Shown here: positions 12,101 through 27,100 of the stretch, piece after piece
Numbering within the stretch: position 1 is the stretch's first letter
How the letters are laid out: every line of letters starts with the position of its first letter
Assembly: GCA_040954595.2 (NCBI GenBank)
Contig: CM082584.2
Span: forward strand, 10,168,001-10,232,000
Source of the DNA: Balanoglossus misakiensis
Taxonomy: Eukaryota; Hemichordata
DNA: 64,000 nt
Direction of reading: 5' to 3'
Made by a program: the position numbers and the translations under genes
The notes under the pieces: model-generated
The model's database searches: none
The model's input: the letters and a program-made list of their open reading frames with translations, nothing else
What the model was told of the DNA's origin: nothing

Positions 12101-15100
12101 CATCGGTGTTCTGTTTGAACAGCCCGGATTAACTAATATAGAAGGATTCACTGCATATTTTTTCTTCATGCAAAATGATGAAAACTCACTTGTCGAATTT
12201 TTTGTCGAATATTCGTCCAGCCACCCTGCTGATGGTGACGCCGTCCGGTAGATGTCTCGCGCCATCTATGTACAAGTCGAAACCGTCGCCAGAATTGAAG
12301 GGTTCTGCCGGTGGAATATCTCTCTCACAAGGAATCCATGCATCCTGCAGAGGTTCAAAGGGTATAAACAGTTGGCATAGCAACAGGCAAGTTACTTGAT
12401 CATAACTCAAAGAATATAACCAGTGAGTCAGGCAATGGAGCCCTCTTGCGGTAACCAGGTCATACCAGTCTGTCAAGTCGAATAAGCTAGTCCATCACTG
12501 TAACAGTCTGTCTCTAACAGCGAAGGTCGCATGAGGTCACGTCAAATGTCACTTAAGGCTCACCTCAGGTACGTCATCTTCCAGGTCACTGGCGATTGTC
12601 GATGGTGTCAGGGTGCCGGGTGGCTTACCAGTGAAAATGTGAAATCGTACTGAACATTTGCCGAATTTGACCCAATCTTTCGGGTACTGGTGGGGCTGAA
12701 AAAATCAAAGATGCATGCTTGGTTTAGAGTATGATACTGCTAATTTCATAAACTTGGTACACGAACTTAAAAGTTTGTACAACTTCAAAACTGATGACAT
12801 CGCTTGAGATGTACCGGTATTTATTCCTTACCATCAACGGAATATCTCTGATAGCCGGAACAGGGGGATAATACATGCGAAGTTTGTGACTCCCAGTGTG
12901 AACCCGATTGATCCCACCTACAAGAAAAACAAATAATGATGTCACATGATCCCTGGTACAAGTGACCAGTGATCACCAGGCAACAGTTGTTGGGCAACAG
13001 TTCATGGTTTCCTAGCAAACATTTATCGTTGCCTGGCAACCTAGTTTTCATTTTCTTTTGGAACACACTGTACGATTGTATTTATACTATGCATTTCATG
13101 AAATACTCTCAACGAAACCTTTCAACATCAATATTTTGGTGAAAGGCAAGGAAGGCATGCAACATTTATAATGCTGTTACGGATCACGAATACAAAGGTT
13201 ATTTCTCACGGTAATTTTTCGAAAAAGCATTCGAATCTTTAAGGTTCAAATACACATTTACCATAGACTTGTACCAGTGGCATAACAGCCCATGCTATCA
13301 ACTTTTCTTCGTCCAGTAACGGAACTTCTGCCGCCAAATCATCCGGCATATTGTCGGTCTTCATTCGCTGGCGGAGATAGAACCTAGCAACCAGTATCAT
13401 GTCTGTCTGGAAATTGATGTCGTTGAACTGCGCCTGCATAGATACCAGAAATAATAGATCATGATCACCATGGTAACAGTTCTAAATCATGCCTGTTTCA
13501 CCGTGCACCAAACTGACGTTGAAAATGTCCTTGATTTTCCTTATTTTTTGATGTACAGACATATGATACAACACAATCGCAACGACACACATGCAGGTCT
13601 CGGGGACTGCCGATACCGCAACATTGGTTCCAACTCTGCCTTGAAACAGATGTAAATTCTTCAGGGTTCAAGAGCAACCTACCTCTTGCTGTCCGAACAC
13701 GTGGTAACCATACTTGAAATTACTGTGCACCGGAGTAGTGGTACAGGTTATGGCCGTCTCGTCGGCTTTGGCTGGTTGTCCGGTGTACTGGTGGTACACG
13801 GTCAATCGAACCTAAAAGTTACAGAAAGTAACCATGACATTAGTCGCTGTTGTGCGTATTGTAAGGAATGAGAACACTGGTTCATGTGAAATACTAGTAG
13901 TTTCCTTTCTAAAGAATGGTGTTCAGTATAAACAGGTTTCTAGACGAATAGACAGATTTGACAGGTTTTGATGTAAAAGTTCTCCCGACTTACTTTTCCT
14001 TCACCTCCTGGAGCATGCCGCACTCTGTCCACCTGCAGTCCAAGGACATTCCCGACATCCATAGGCACCGGTTTGGGAGGCAGCGCTACAATTGGCCGGG
14101 TGTACTGACCTCCGGGCGAACTCCGTCGAGTTTTCTTTGGGGAGTGGTACGTCTGGACGGGTGTGTATTTGGGTCTGGGCGTCACGTCTAGCGGTAGCCT
14201 CAACTCTTCCCTTGATGGGTATAGATAATATATGGCATGTAGGATATGGGAGCCAGGGTGGGGGTTTGAGGGGGGTTAGTGGCTAACTCAGAGTACAAGA
14301 TCACAGGAGTGAAGAGACTACTGTCACTACAACTGACTGCAACTGTATTTCATTCTCCAAATCATGCTGCAGGAATTAAAGAGCACAAAATATATGCCTT
14401 GCTGCAGGATCTAATCAATCCATCTTCAGAATCTGAATTATTAGTGTCAGGGTGAAATACAAATGGACTAAACTTCCTTGATTATATCTAGCCAGGGCTA
14501 ATTACATTAAGGATCTGATCTGTGTTGAGCTGCAGAACCATTTGTAGGATCAGCTTTGTGTTCAAATGTAGGATATGTACTAGGACATTAGGATGTAAAT
14601 GTACTGCTGTTTTTTATGTTATAGGCTACAGACAACAGTTGTCTTCTGAAACACGACTAAGTATGTGTCAGCTACACTCTGTTTTTGATGACTTTTTTCT
14701 CTCTATCAATGTGGCTTGCCTTGTTCTTGTCTAACCAGTTTCTCGTATCCACACCCTTGTGCATTATTGTGCATACAACACCTTTTCATGTTGGCACATC
14801 AGGCATATACATCTGCCTGGCTATTGTATATAAATTTGTGAAAATCAGACAATAAAACCGATAGCTGTAAAAGGCCCTAACAAAAGCAAACACATTTACC
14901 GCCCATATAATTCTATCCAGAGTACTTTATTTCAGTTGTGTGAGTTGTTGTGTTTGCTTTGGGTGTGATCCAGTGAAAAACGGAACAAAGCTAACAAAAG
15001 ACACTTTTTTGTGTGGCCTCTCTGAGTGTCAAAAAATACACACATACTAATCTCTTTTTTTTCATCAGAGGTTTATTGCCGATAGTTTGATGAAAGGTAC

Positions 15101-18100
15101 AAATATTTCCCCTGAAGTAAAAGAGTCTATAGTATGATACAAATCTGTTTGTACAGAGTAATAAACAGAGTGGCCATGTAAAAAAGTTCTTTTGTTTCTC
15201 ATTCCGTTTTATGTTTTGTGTTTTGTTGTGTGGTGTGCAAATCAGGCCTATGAGAAATTTCATTTCAGACTTAGTTGTAGTCTGTTGTGACCAGACAGAC
15301 ACAGCAATATTTTAGGTATATAGTTTGAACAGCGAAACTGGCTATCAAATTTTCAGTTATGTCAGGATTGACATAGATAATACTTGTTTTCAATGGTGAA
15401 ATTAGCTAGTTAATTGCTGCCAGACGAGAAACAAAACAATTTTTTTTCGTGGCCTGACAAATAGTAGGTTTCTTGAGTTTATAATGACGGTATGACTGAA
15501 CAGTATGGGTGAGCACAAAGCATTTGTGACCATAGCTGTCTAATTTGTGATGGCCAGATGAAAAATTCAGCTAAAATAATGCAGGTACAGGATACTGAAA
15601 TATTGGATAATGCAGTATAATAGTTGGGACAAGGCTATAATTCTGTGTACAATTTCTGCTTGGTGATTGGTCAGTCAATGGCAAATTGCTGGCCAAGCTG
15701 TCAGTCACACCAGACCAATATACTTACAGTCTCACAAGGCTAGAGATCAAAACTGATGAAATATTGGTGAAAATGGCAGCCTGACATCTTCACCGATATT
15801 TCAACATCACAATTAATTCATTATTAAATTTACATACTTTACACATAAATTGCAACAAATCCCTGATAATCTTCAGAACTGTGTTTATACCCCTATAGTG
15901 GGATTTCATATAATTTGAAACGAAATTTAGCAATGGATGATAATGTAGTAAACTACAATTTGGAATTTTTAGAAGTGAACCTCTTTTCAGGCTATATCAC
16001 ATATAAACAAAACTTCATTTCTTTTTCACAAAACTCTACAAAATTCTTTTACTGTTCTATATATTTTTAAAGCAAAACAAAGTAACCTAGAAGATTCACC
16101 TGGGATTTGTCCTTGAAGAGCACACACAGACACGACACCGGTTAAAAATGTCTCCTCTCACCTTGGTGGTGGTGAGGGTGGCGGTGGGATCCCTCCACCC
16201 ATGTACGGCCCACCACCCGCATAGGGACCACCCTGGCCACCACCAGCATAGGGTTGCCCTCCTCCTCCTTCACCTCCTCCGTAATAGGGTCCTCCCCCTC
16301 CCATATACCCCGCCATTCCTCCTTGGTACGGCACCCCTCCGTATCCTGATTCATAGGGCTGAGTGAATGTAAAGAATGGTACAGAAATTAGGGTCGTTAA
16401 AACTGTTCATGTCTCATTTTCAACATACGTTTGTTAGTTTTCTGTGCAACAAGACATCATGAATTCCGTCACTACGGCAGTAGATATTCGTCGGGTTCCA
16501 TATAAGTACACAGTATAAGCAGTTACTTGACAGTGTACAGTGTAAAATGATAGCTTGATGATGCATTTTTAAAGGTACTATACCAAAGCAAATCTATAGC
16601 CACAGTTACCATGGAAAATGGGGATCTCCAACCAATCACAGATTTTCAAATGGGTACCAGTTAAAAAGAGTGACGTGCCATATCGCATGCCTGGACACGA
16701 CTTTAGCACATAATCATGTATATTCACCTATATGTTCACACTGTTATAAAATCCCTGAAGTTTTCTTGTTAAAACTGTACTTACCATCGGTGGAAAAGTA
16801 TAATGTTGTGCATGGCTTACGCTGACTGGCAAAGCGCCCTCTCTTGGCGCGTCTTTCCAATCAACCACGCGGTAGAAGATTTCTGCTCCTCCAAGCTGTC
16901 AACCAATCAAAGTTTGGATATTGGTAAATGTGTCAAAAATGTACCAGTACAAACTCACTGATTGGACAAAAACCTTATTACAGTAGTTCAGTCTTTGACT
17001 ACGCCATTCTGTTGCCATGACGACGTTCACACCATAAGCATACCTGTGGGATACTGCTGAGTGCTTCAAAGCTGATATCCGGCCGCACTGGCGTGGCCCT
17101 AAGCGGTGCCTTCCATCTTCCGGTCAACACGTGGATTTGTCCGTCAAACAGCGGCAGCTTGGCCCAACACCTTGACACAAGACTTCGACTGTCATGGGGC
17201 TGATTCGACATCTGAATTTCCACTATGACCCCCGTCGTCGGTTCAGGTTTGGCACTGTTGACAAGGAATGAAAATAAATAAATTATTCATGCAAAATCAT
17301 AAAAAATAAATGATTAAAAACTCTGTTCTTAAGATGACGTCTGCCTTAGGGAATGGAATTTCAAGAAAATTGTCAGTCTGAGAATAGGTCAGCAAATTAA
17401 TTTTTTTTATCAATATTATTTCATCGTGTCTTCTTCGCGTTGCATTTGGGAGCAAGTATGCATTCCTTGTAAAGAACTGTCACAGTGTCTTTTTAATAGA
17501 AAAGGTCAAAAACAGCTTTCTGGGTTAAGTGGAATAATACCAAGTGATATCTTTGAAATATGCACGGTTTTTGTCATAACCTGCAGTCAAACACAGTACA
17601 TGTACTGAGGTCAGATGTTCACAGTGTATCCGATCTTTTGTTACAAACAGTTTCAGGTTACAAAAGGTCTATTGTTAGTCCCTGTAAAAATACCCAAGGC
17701 GCTGTCCTTGCCCCTTTAAATGATAACCCAAGATTTCTTTGCTCCGAGTCATCCAATAGACATTAGGTTCACCTACTTCGGCACTTGCTGCCTAGTTGCC
17801 ACGGTAGCAGAGGCAAATCCGCCGTATCCCTGCACCGGTCCGTTGCAGTAAGTGACAGGGAAGGTGGTCGGATCGCCCAATTCATTCTCCCTTTCCCACT
17901 GCGCGGTGATAAGTCGCAGAATCTTCGCACCTGGCTCTAAACCCGTAATGAAATCAAAGAAAACTAGAAACCCTGACCTGAAAACGAAATGTAAAAAGTT
18001 AATAACGGTGATCACGGGTTGGGGGAAACAGAAATCAGTAATGAGATGGCATGACTTGTGATTGTGAATCAACGCTTTTTAAAAATTTTTTAATTCTGAT

Positions 18101-21100
18101 TGAAATTTTGAAATTACTTTTCAAAACAAATGTTTCTTGTCACCACAGAAAGCGATATTGATGACTCCAACGGTGGCCACCATATGCTTTTTTTTATCAG
18201 AGAGTTAAAAGGTCACGACAGATCAAACAGGACATTGATATCCATTCTCAAAGATGACCCCATTGTAGTCTGCAAACACACTATTGGACTATCAGAATAC
18301 AAAGGACACCTAAGGTGATTCTTTTATCTGTTGCATTCACGAACAGCGACATTCTTGGCGGCTGTAACGGTTTCCTAGCGACCGACACAAAAGCGTGATC
18401 CACCCAATCACAAGGGGTCCTGCCATCTCCATTGTTCAGATTCCGATCTCATAAAACATTTTAGTGTCCTCTTCAATTTGATTAGACATGGTCATTTTCC
18501 CCGTTTTTATGCCCTCTACGAACAGCAAACAAAAGTTTCTGAAGACTCGCACCAACCATGCAAATTTTAACAAGAGGCAGTCTCTTTGTTGCATCAGTTG
18601 AAAGGCCAGCTGGAGACAATAGACCGAAAACCAGCAACAGTCAAAGTTTTTTCAGCTTAGAATGCTGTCCAGAATTTAATTTTTTTTCTCCATTTCGACC
18701 TAAACACACAAACACTGATCAGTGTATCATAGAAAACCACAGTTGAGTTTTCAATTTGTCACGTTTTTGTGTTGGAGCTCATAAAACGTAAGGGGCCATT
18801 TTGTGCTTCTGAATTTTATAGCACTGTTGCTCTATGGAGGCAGCCGAGACATGGAGACTCTGAATTTTATGCACAGCACATCTGTTTGAAGTAAACACGC
18901 ATGCACAAGCATGTACATGATTGCATGCAGAGTCGATATGTTTTCATTTCAGTGTCATTTACATCATAGTATTTTACAAGCAACTTTTGATTCAAACTCA
19001 TCAGTTTCCTTCAAGGAAAATGAGCATGTCTATCCCATTTTTGACACACAAGTGCACACTAGGTGCCAGGATGATACAACCAATGGGATTGCAACATCCA
19101 AAGCACTGTGTCGCACCTGGATACCCCCCCTTTTAACACCCAATCAAAGAACACGTTTTGCATCACTGACATGTCAGGCAGATTTCAGGAGCGGACTACG
19201 GACAACTAAGGCACAGAAGTGACAGACACGTTACTTCGACACAAACACAGACAAACCCACAAATACATAATTCACTTTATTTGTACAACAAGTGGCGACT
19301 AACATAGAATTCTGCTTTTCCCTGAGAAGATGCCACGATCAGAGATGAAGCAATGCTTGCTTTCTTTCTTTTCATTTTGAATACCATTACCATAAAAGTC
19401 TCTTTATACTGTAATAATACTACTGGCCAAAACTAGATGCAGTACAGATGACCAACATTTTTGGAAAATGCTGGTAAATTTGCACATCGTTTAATTAGGT
19501 CTTATCTTATGATTCAAATGTTGCTTCTACATCAATAGTAGCATCTTCTCAGCAAACCAAAGTAAATCTTTCCACAACTTGAGAGCTATGGTGAAATGCG
19601 TAAACTCTTACATTTAAAAAAAAAGGTACTAGTAAATTATCAAAGGTCTCACAATGCAAAGAAACTCACACGAAATGGAAAAGACATCCACATAAACAAA
19701 TGTCATATTCCAATTCACAGAGTATTAAAAGATTGGAAAATATACATTGTAAAAAAATTATTATGAATAAGGCAAATACATCAACCACCAAAACAAGCGA
19801 TGTACCATTCTTTAGAAAAAAACCTAAACACACATGTAACCTTTAACTCCTTATTTCCCAGTAAATTAGTCCAATCTTACCTGGATAAAAACTATGAAGT
19901 TACACCCAAGACCACCCTATCACCCCCATTTTCCTGTACATAGATCCAACTATAATAGAAAAACAACAGGATTGGCCCACTGTATGGGGGTGACAGAGTT
20001 AAAGATACCACTACCACCTAATTTAAACTTTGTCTCAGTAATGTGCTTTTTCTGTCAATTCTGTACCCCACAACTTTGTCACACTTACGTCACTATTCAG
20101 GTGGGATAAGAACATTAAAATGTGGGGTGTTGTGGTTCTATTTTTCTGTTCCAAACTCTCACTGTTGCGCAATACTATGGCAGAGGAGGTCATACATGTT
20201 CAGAATAAAAATAGTCGTAAATAATTCCGAACAGTATCACACAACAGTGAAACAAAACCCTAAACTAGCATCAATTATATGCCATACATTGATTCCCACA
20301 CCATACATCTTCCCATGAACTTGTGACAGGTTCAAAGGTCAGTCCTGGTGAGAATCTCAGCTGCTGCCTGACACGTCAGTGATTAATTTGCATAATGAAC
20401 GCCCTCAGTAATAGAACAGCGGCGGGGCTGCTCCGTGCGGGGAGTTGATGATTACGATATTTGGAGTGGGATCAACGTCATACCCCGGTTGCCTCGGCGA
20501 CAGTGGTGGTGGATACGCCACGGGCATTGGGGGAGGGGGGTACTGGGGAGGTGGTGGAGGAGGAGGAGGAGGGCTGCGAGGCCTTTGTTCATACCCTGCA
20601 TAAGGCATTGGAAACATGGGAGCAAAGTCGATCTGTGGCTGTTCGGCCGGCTTGTTTTTGAGCTCTTTGCGCAGCCGGGCCAGGTCCTCTTGCAGTTCTC
20701 GCATTCTTCTCATGCTTTCTTCTGCAAAGCGAAAGATCGAGAGAATGAAAATGAAGGATGGAAAGAGGAGAGAATTATAAAAAGCAGCTTTAATATATGT
20801 AATGAAGATAAAACCTGAAACCATGCACACCTACAAATGTACAGAGCGCTTCACAGTATCGGTGCATTAACATCCAGCAAATGTAACAGATGACATGATT
20901 GGCTACATGCACTAATAGCAGTGATGTGATAAAGAATTTCATGGCTATATGCACTAACAGCGGTGATATAACAAAGAATTTCATTGGATCCCTGTACTCA
21001 TAGTCATAGCAGCAAATATAGCAAACCACCCAATAGTGGCCCTCTGCACTGATGGAGAACACCATAACCTACCATAAACTAGTTCCTGTTGGCGTTTCCT

Positions 21101-24100
21101 CTTATTCTGATGATACAGGACCTCCTCTTGCAATCTTTGATTCTCCAATTCTAGCATCATCACTTGAGCATTGAATCCGTTGTCTAGAACGAGTATTGAA
21201 ACAATAACAAATCAATATCAATATATAACCTACCATAAGTATATTTTGTAAAAAAAAAAGTTGTAGCTCATGTGGGTCTTTAAGGATACTTCCCCAGAGT
21301 ATTAGGTTATGAAGATCTTTAAAAAGTCATCTATAAACTAACCATTCTCCTTGGGTTTCTTCTTTTTCTTCAGCTTACTCTTGGATAAATCTTCCAACAT
21401 CTGTGCCTCAGCCTGCATATCGTGCATTTGGGCCAAAACCACGGGATCGTTTCCTCCACTCTGTAGGTAAGCTAACCTCATTGCACTGAAAAGTTAAAAA
21501 GATTATTTTTGGAATTTAGAATCTCCTTTAATTAAGGGGAATTTGTGTCTATGTTTGTCATTTGTGTTTCGTCATACAGACTGTAGGCAGGAAAAGGACT
21601 GATTTGCCTCGTAAATGCAAAAAATCTAACTTACCTTACTTCCGACACGAGTGAACCACTGTGATAAGGAATACTTATAATCTTCTTCTGGCTGGGAGGT
21701 CTGTTGACAAAGATCACATCAAACACAAAATGAAATTAAAAAAACTTTGTTGCATATTTTACGTATTCACTTGGGAGTATAAAGAGGCAACTGCCAGGTA
21801 TGGAAAATAAAACAGTGTCTTTGCACACACTGTGAAAAGACTAGAGCCGATATGAAAACCTCCATGTTAGACATTAAAGAACAACTTACTTTTGATGAAT
21901 AGCGAGAAGCTGCCTTTTCAAATCCTCCAGAGTTTTGTGGTTTCTCTTCTCTTGTTCTTTCAAAGCATCGATCATTTTCTCCAGAGTGGAATCGCTGCTT
22001 TTCAAATCCTGCCGTCCCAATTCCTCGAGTCTCCTCCTGATTTCTGCGAGTGAAGTGAACAAATGTCAATATTTAGAGAATGTGTTTTATGAATAGGCAT
22101 TTCAAAGTGATTGTGAGATCCCACTGATTGTGAATTCAACTGTGGCGATGCAGGGATTTAGTGGAACAGTATATAAATTAATATATTTGAGCAATTATGT
22201 TCACTCTAGAAAAGCTGAAAGCAATGCCAATACTGACTGGTTGATCTCTGGTCATAAAATAAATAAAATACCAACAGTTTTGTATAATTTATTTCGTGCA
22301 ACGAGAGCACAACAAACTCAAAAACCAACCACAGGAGCAAAAAGGTAATGACTTGAACCCTTTCACCCCCAGTTCCCTCTGTAGAGGTCCAACTTTACCA
22401 TAGGAAACAATGGGGTTGGACTGAACCATGGTGGTAAAAGGGTTCATGCGATGCATCTACCAAACACAGTTCCTTACCTTCTTTCTGTCTTTCCAAGTCC
22501 ATGTTTTTTCCTTGTAAATCCCTCAATTGTCTGCCATGATTGTCTGCGAGGGTTCGAAGGTGAGCCTGGTGTTCCCTCTGCCATCGTGGGCTTGTTTCCT
22601 GAATAGAGAGCAACCAGACAACAATCAAAAATTATATCAGTCAATATGTTATCACTAATAAATATATTTAATTGATGAAAGTAAATTTTATACATATTTT
22701 TTAACTTAATATTAAATTCCTGTGTGTATATACATACTTATAATAAAATATATATGTGTATTTTACATAACAGATGCCACATGTCAGCCAACCTCTCTGT
22801 CTTGTATTTCAACCCCCCCCCCCCCTGACACCACCCCTACCCTCTCCCCCATATAATAGTTATTTCATTATTTGCGATGGGGATTCACTGTGTTAGCAAA
22901 CACCAGAAGAATGCTTCAAAGGGAACATTCTGACGGAATATTTCACACAAAATTAGCAAGGTCCAAGCAAAGCCATGCACTCTGTGTTAATGTGTCAATG
23001 TACCGGGTAGTGTAGGCATATAACGAAATAGGAAAGAGATAGATGTTAATTGCTGTGTCTGGACACAGATAGATATATACGTACACTGAAATTGATCATG
23101 CAGACACAAGTTAATACAGTCACAACACGCATGTTAAAAAAAACAGTTTATTACGTTTTTAGTAACTACCAAACTTGTCTTGAAATCTCTCTGTGATCAC
23201 TGAGACTCGAAACCCAAATCACCATTTAAACTCATACCTTTAAACCTGGCGTCTGGTACCAGACATCAGGCATGATGAGACTGATCAGAGATTTGGGTCT
23301 CAAAAGAACTAGATATTTCACAGGCAGATACCAAACTATTACAAAACGAGACAGATTGAGTTCATAATACACGTACAGTAAAGTGTTTGCTCAAGTTCAT
23401 CTAAAAGACTACCAGCGGTGAGTTGCAGGGATCTGTAACTAGTGGTTAGAAACACACATAAACACATAAACACATAAAGAGATGCATCACACTAAAACAC
23501 TGATCAGGTTAATTTTTGGGGGTGGAGACGCGAAGTGTAAATCATTTTCTGATAGGTATAATTGATTCTGTAACTTACATTCCCTTACTTATATAACCCC
23601 TATTGTACTATATATTTGGTAGCTACTTTCTAAGATTACACCTATCAAATCTCAATGGATTTCAGCTAGGACACAATGTAATGTAGCAGTGAGTACCTGA
23701 TAGGTGTAAGTTTTAAAGTCAACTCAAGAGTGGAAATAATCAATGAATGTGGAGTCATTTTGTCCCACCAGAATCAAGTTGATCTGACGAAAGTCACGCA
23801 GATGATGTCAGCCCAAATTTGATAGTTACAACCCATCACCAAAGACACATCAGTGTCTTAGCATGTGACCTGATACGCCCCACCTTCAGAACCTAACTGA
23901 GCCAAAAACTCTGAGAAACAGACCCAACAAAGTAAAGTCTCACAATGGAGTCCAAAAATGACACAGATCATACCAAAATGGTATGAGGATACGTCCCAAG
24001 GGTATGGATCGTGCCAAAGCAGGGAGATACACACGGAAGACATACCATAGAAGACAGAGGGGTGGTCATGCAGAGAAAGAGTGGGGATCATACCAAAGCA

Positions 24101-27100
24101 GAGCACAGGATTAGGGGGAGTCGGATATTTCAGAGGACCATCATCACTTACATCATCTTCCTCATCTGACATCATAAGCGGCAGACTGACACTACTAGAA
24201 TCTGAGGCTCTGCTATGCACTGTCTGCCTGTAAGGGCTCCTCATAATGTTTTCAACACCATCTATGTACGTTCTCAGTTTCTCTTCCTTGTCTTGCAAAT
24301 CATCGTACTGAAAACAACAGAAAGACTGAATGATTTGATGTCAACTGTACTGTCCAATCTCGACAATTATTGCACCGTAAGACCACAATCCATCCTGCCT
24401 TGTTGTTGCAAGGCAAGGAGGAAGACAACTTGATTACTCTGGTAGACAAACTAACAACTCAATCATGATGCTGCATGGCCCTTATTAAAATCTTGCCACA
24501 TGCCCATCAAGTCTACAAGCCCGACACATCACCCCAGATATGACAGCACAAACTATCAAACGCCAATTCTAACACCACACTACCTCAGCATTAAGTTCCC
24601 ACAGATCCCTCGTTGGACTTGGTTCCTTCGCCCTGTGTCTACCCTGCAGAACCTTTCTGACCTGAGCCGATCGTTTCCTCTGTTCCTCTTGCTTTTGTTT
24701 CGCCTCCTGCAGCAAGATCTTCTCGTTGGTGTCCATCAGGCTCCGCTGTCTCCTGTGCCAAGCTTTCATTTTTTTCAGCTCATCAACCTTTATCAACGAG
24801 ACGCCAAGACTCGTGAGCCCACCCCTGCAGGGTCGGGGCTCAAACCATCACAGTGGTGTGTGTACAAACACCACCAGCAGAGATGGTCATCGTGCAGTGT
24901 GGTAAAATGTTCTTTATTAGCAAAGATCACACTAGATCCATCTTGGCTGTAACTTAACACTGAAAATGCACATGATGCTCAATGAACAGAGAACAACTAA
25001 AGCGAACATTACAAACTAAACCAAACTACTGCATTGTGTACTGCAGCCACATGTACATGATGTATGTTGCCATGGCTACACGTAGGATTGACGCCTACCT
25101 GATCCGTAGTGCTTCGCGGGTGCGAGACTCTAGGAGGAGAGGTTTTCTAAGGAGAAAGACATGGGATGGCAGTATGAAAATGGAACCACGGATGAGCATT
25201 GAAGTGATGATGATCCCCCCACATTGTAGGTAACAAAAAAATGCTATCCTCCTCTGAATAAAATGAGGCTGCTACCTCAGAGCTGATGGGACACCCCCTC
25301 CCCCCAACCCCTTGCTGAGTCTCAGTCATGATGAGTTTGGGGTGATTAACCTGATTTGACCAAGGAACCATAACTTGTTGAGGGCATCTCAACATGCCAC
25401 GGTTACTATGGGTTTGTGAGAGTGATTGATTAAATAAATGGCAAGTATGAACAGCCTTCTCACCGATGATTTGTAAGTTATATAACTTTGAGTGCGTGGC
25501 AAATAAAATAAAGCGATAAATCATCATTGCCAGAGTGAAAATTCAGTGTACACACTGACATTATTAGGCTTACAAAAGTTGCCAGTGGCTTACAGAAAAT
25601 TTACGAGCAGATTAACACATCGCCTGAATTTTACAACTCGATCTTCTAGTATTATGAAATATGAGCACTGTAAACCTTTAGTTGAAATATAAAAAAAATT
25701 GCCTGTGGCTTGTGTCTTACACATGGCTATATTGCATACACAACTCCATAGTGTCAGAATCAAAACTTAAGTCGAGACCATATCTCTCAGCCAATACAGT
25801 ACGCCATGGATGCTGTATATATAATCAAAAGAAATTTCAATGAAGCTCTCATAAAAAGCCTAGAAATCACATCGCTTTGCTGACTACAAGCGAGACTTGA
25901 CTTAAAGTACACAGAGGTTCTGAGGTTAAATTAATCGATATTACCCCATGTAGTATTATACTACTTCAATCAGTGGCCAATATATTTCGCTGTTGACAGA
26001 AGCTATCTGTGATTTCCCATCATGCACTAAAATAAATGTGATTTTGAAAATCTAGATTTGAAATCATACATGTATCTGCTCTAACGTTAAAGCCCCTCAC
26101 AACCCTAAGTTGAACTCGCGGGTACTATCACTAAGTATACCTACACATTTTTCATTCAATTCTGTGCATTTTTGTGAGCTTAAATCAGTGTTTCGTATCC
26201 ATTTATTCATCCCTAAATGCACAGCCATCAACTCGTGACCTATTGACCCCTTTTGTTGACAAGTAACAACGAAAAAATGCAAAGCTGGACAGATCGATTT
26301 TGTTATCAGAGATTCAAAAAGGAAATAATTCTGTATTAGGGAAATGGAACGGGCCGGGTATTCAATATTTAGGGAGCTGCAATACTCTCTCGTATCTTAA
26401 CGCAACGAATGACCTTGACCAGTTTGCTTGCCGCTTATTTGAAACACCCCCAGCTCAATAGCCACTAGACTTTTTTTTATTGCTAAGCAAACATGTCATG
26501 TCATTACAGCATTGCTGTATCTACCAGTGAAATCCTATAGCCCCCCCCCCCCCCCCCCTCTCCACTATACACTGGGACAAGTCACTGCACTTATAGTGGG
26601 CGGTGTTTACCGTTGCTAGGCAAGTAACCAAGGACACTTGTTTGGAACCACAATACATGGTTGAGGGCTGGGTCTTGCATGCATGTTGTCAGATGGCTGA
26701 ATTGATAATGCACTAAAGACTCTTGGATAATATTTGAACTAAGGGCTCCCCTGCCTACAGAGCTCTGCAATAGTGGGGCATTCATTGTTCAATTTTTTCA
26801 CCTGGACAACCTATACGCACATACTTTTTAAATTGCTATTTGATTTTAGATACCCAAGTATTTGCTGTTCAATACTAATCATTTCTACAAGAGAAAAAAA
26901 ATACTGACTTGAAATTCTTTTTGCAATATGATATAATTTACAGTGATCAAGAGAAAAAAAGATGACCGGAATAACTTTTATTTCTAAAACCATTCAGACT
27001 TGGAATCTTAGAAACCATTACTCTCTGTATCTTGCTCTCCATTGATTGTAAGACTCGGAAACTGTGAATACTAGATTTCCGAAATCAATGAATGCTATGG

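Noticed and set aside
25147-25527. 126-codon minus-strand frame considered as an extra CCDC17 exon
   Set aside because: Its sequence is not coiled-coil-like, and the phase of the flanking exons (27764 and 25127) already fits without it.
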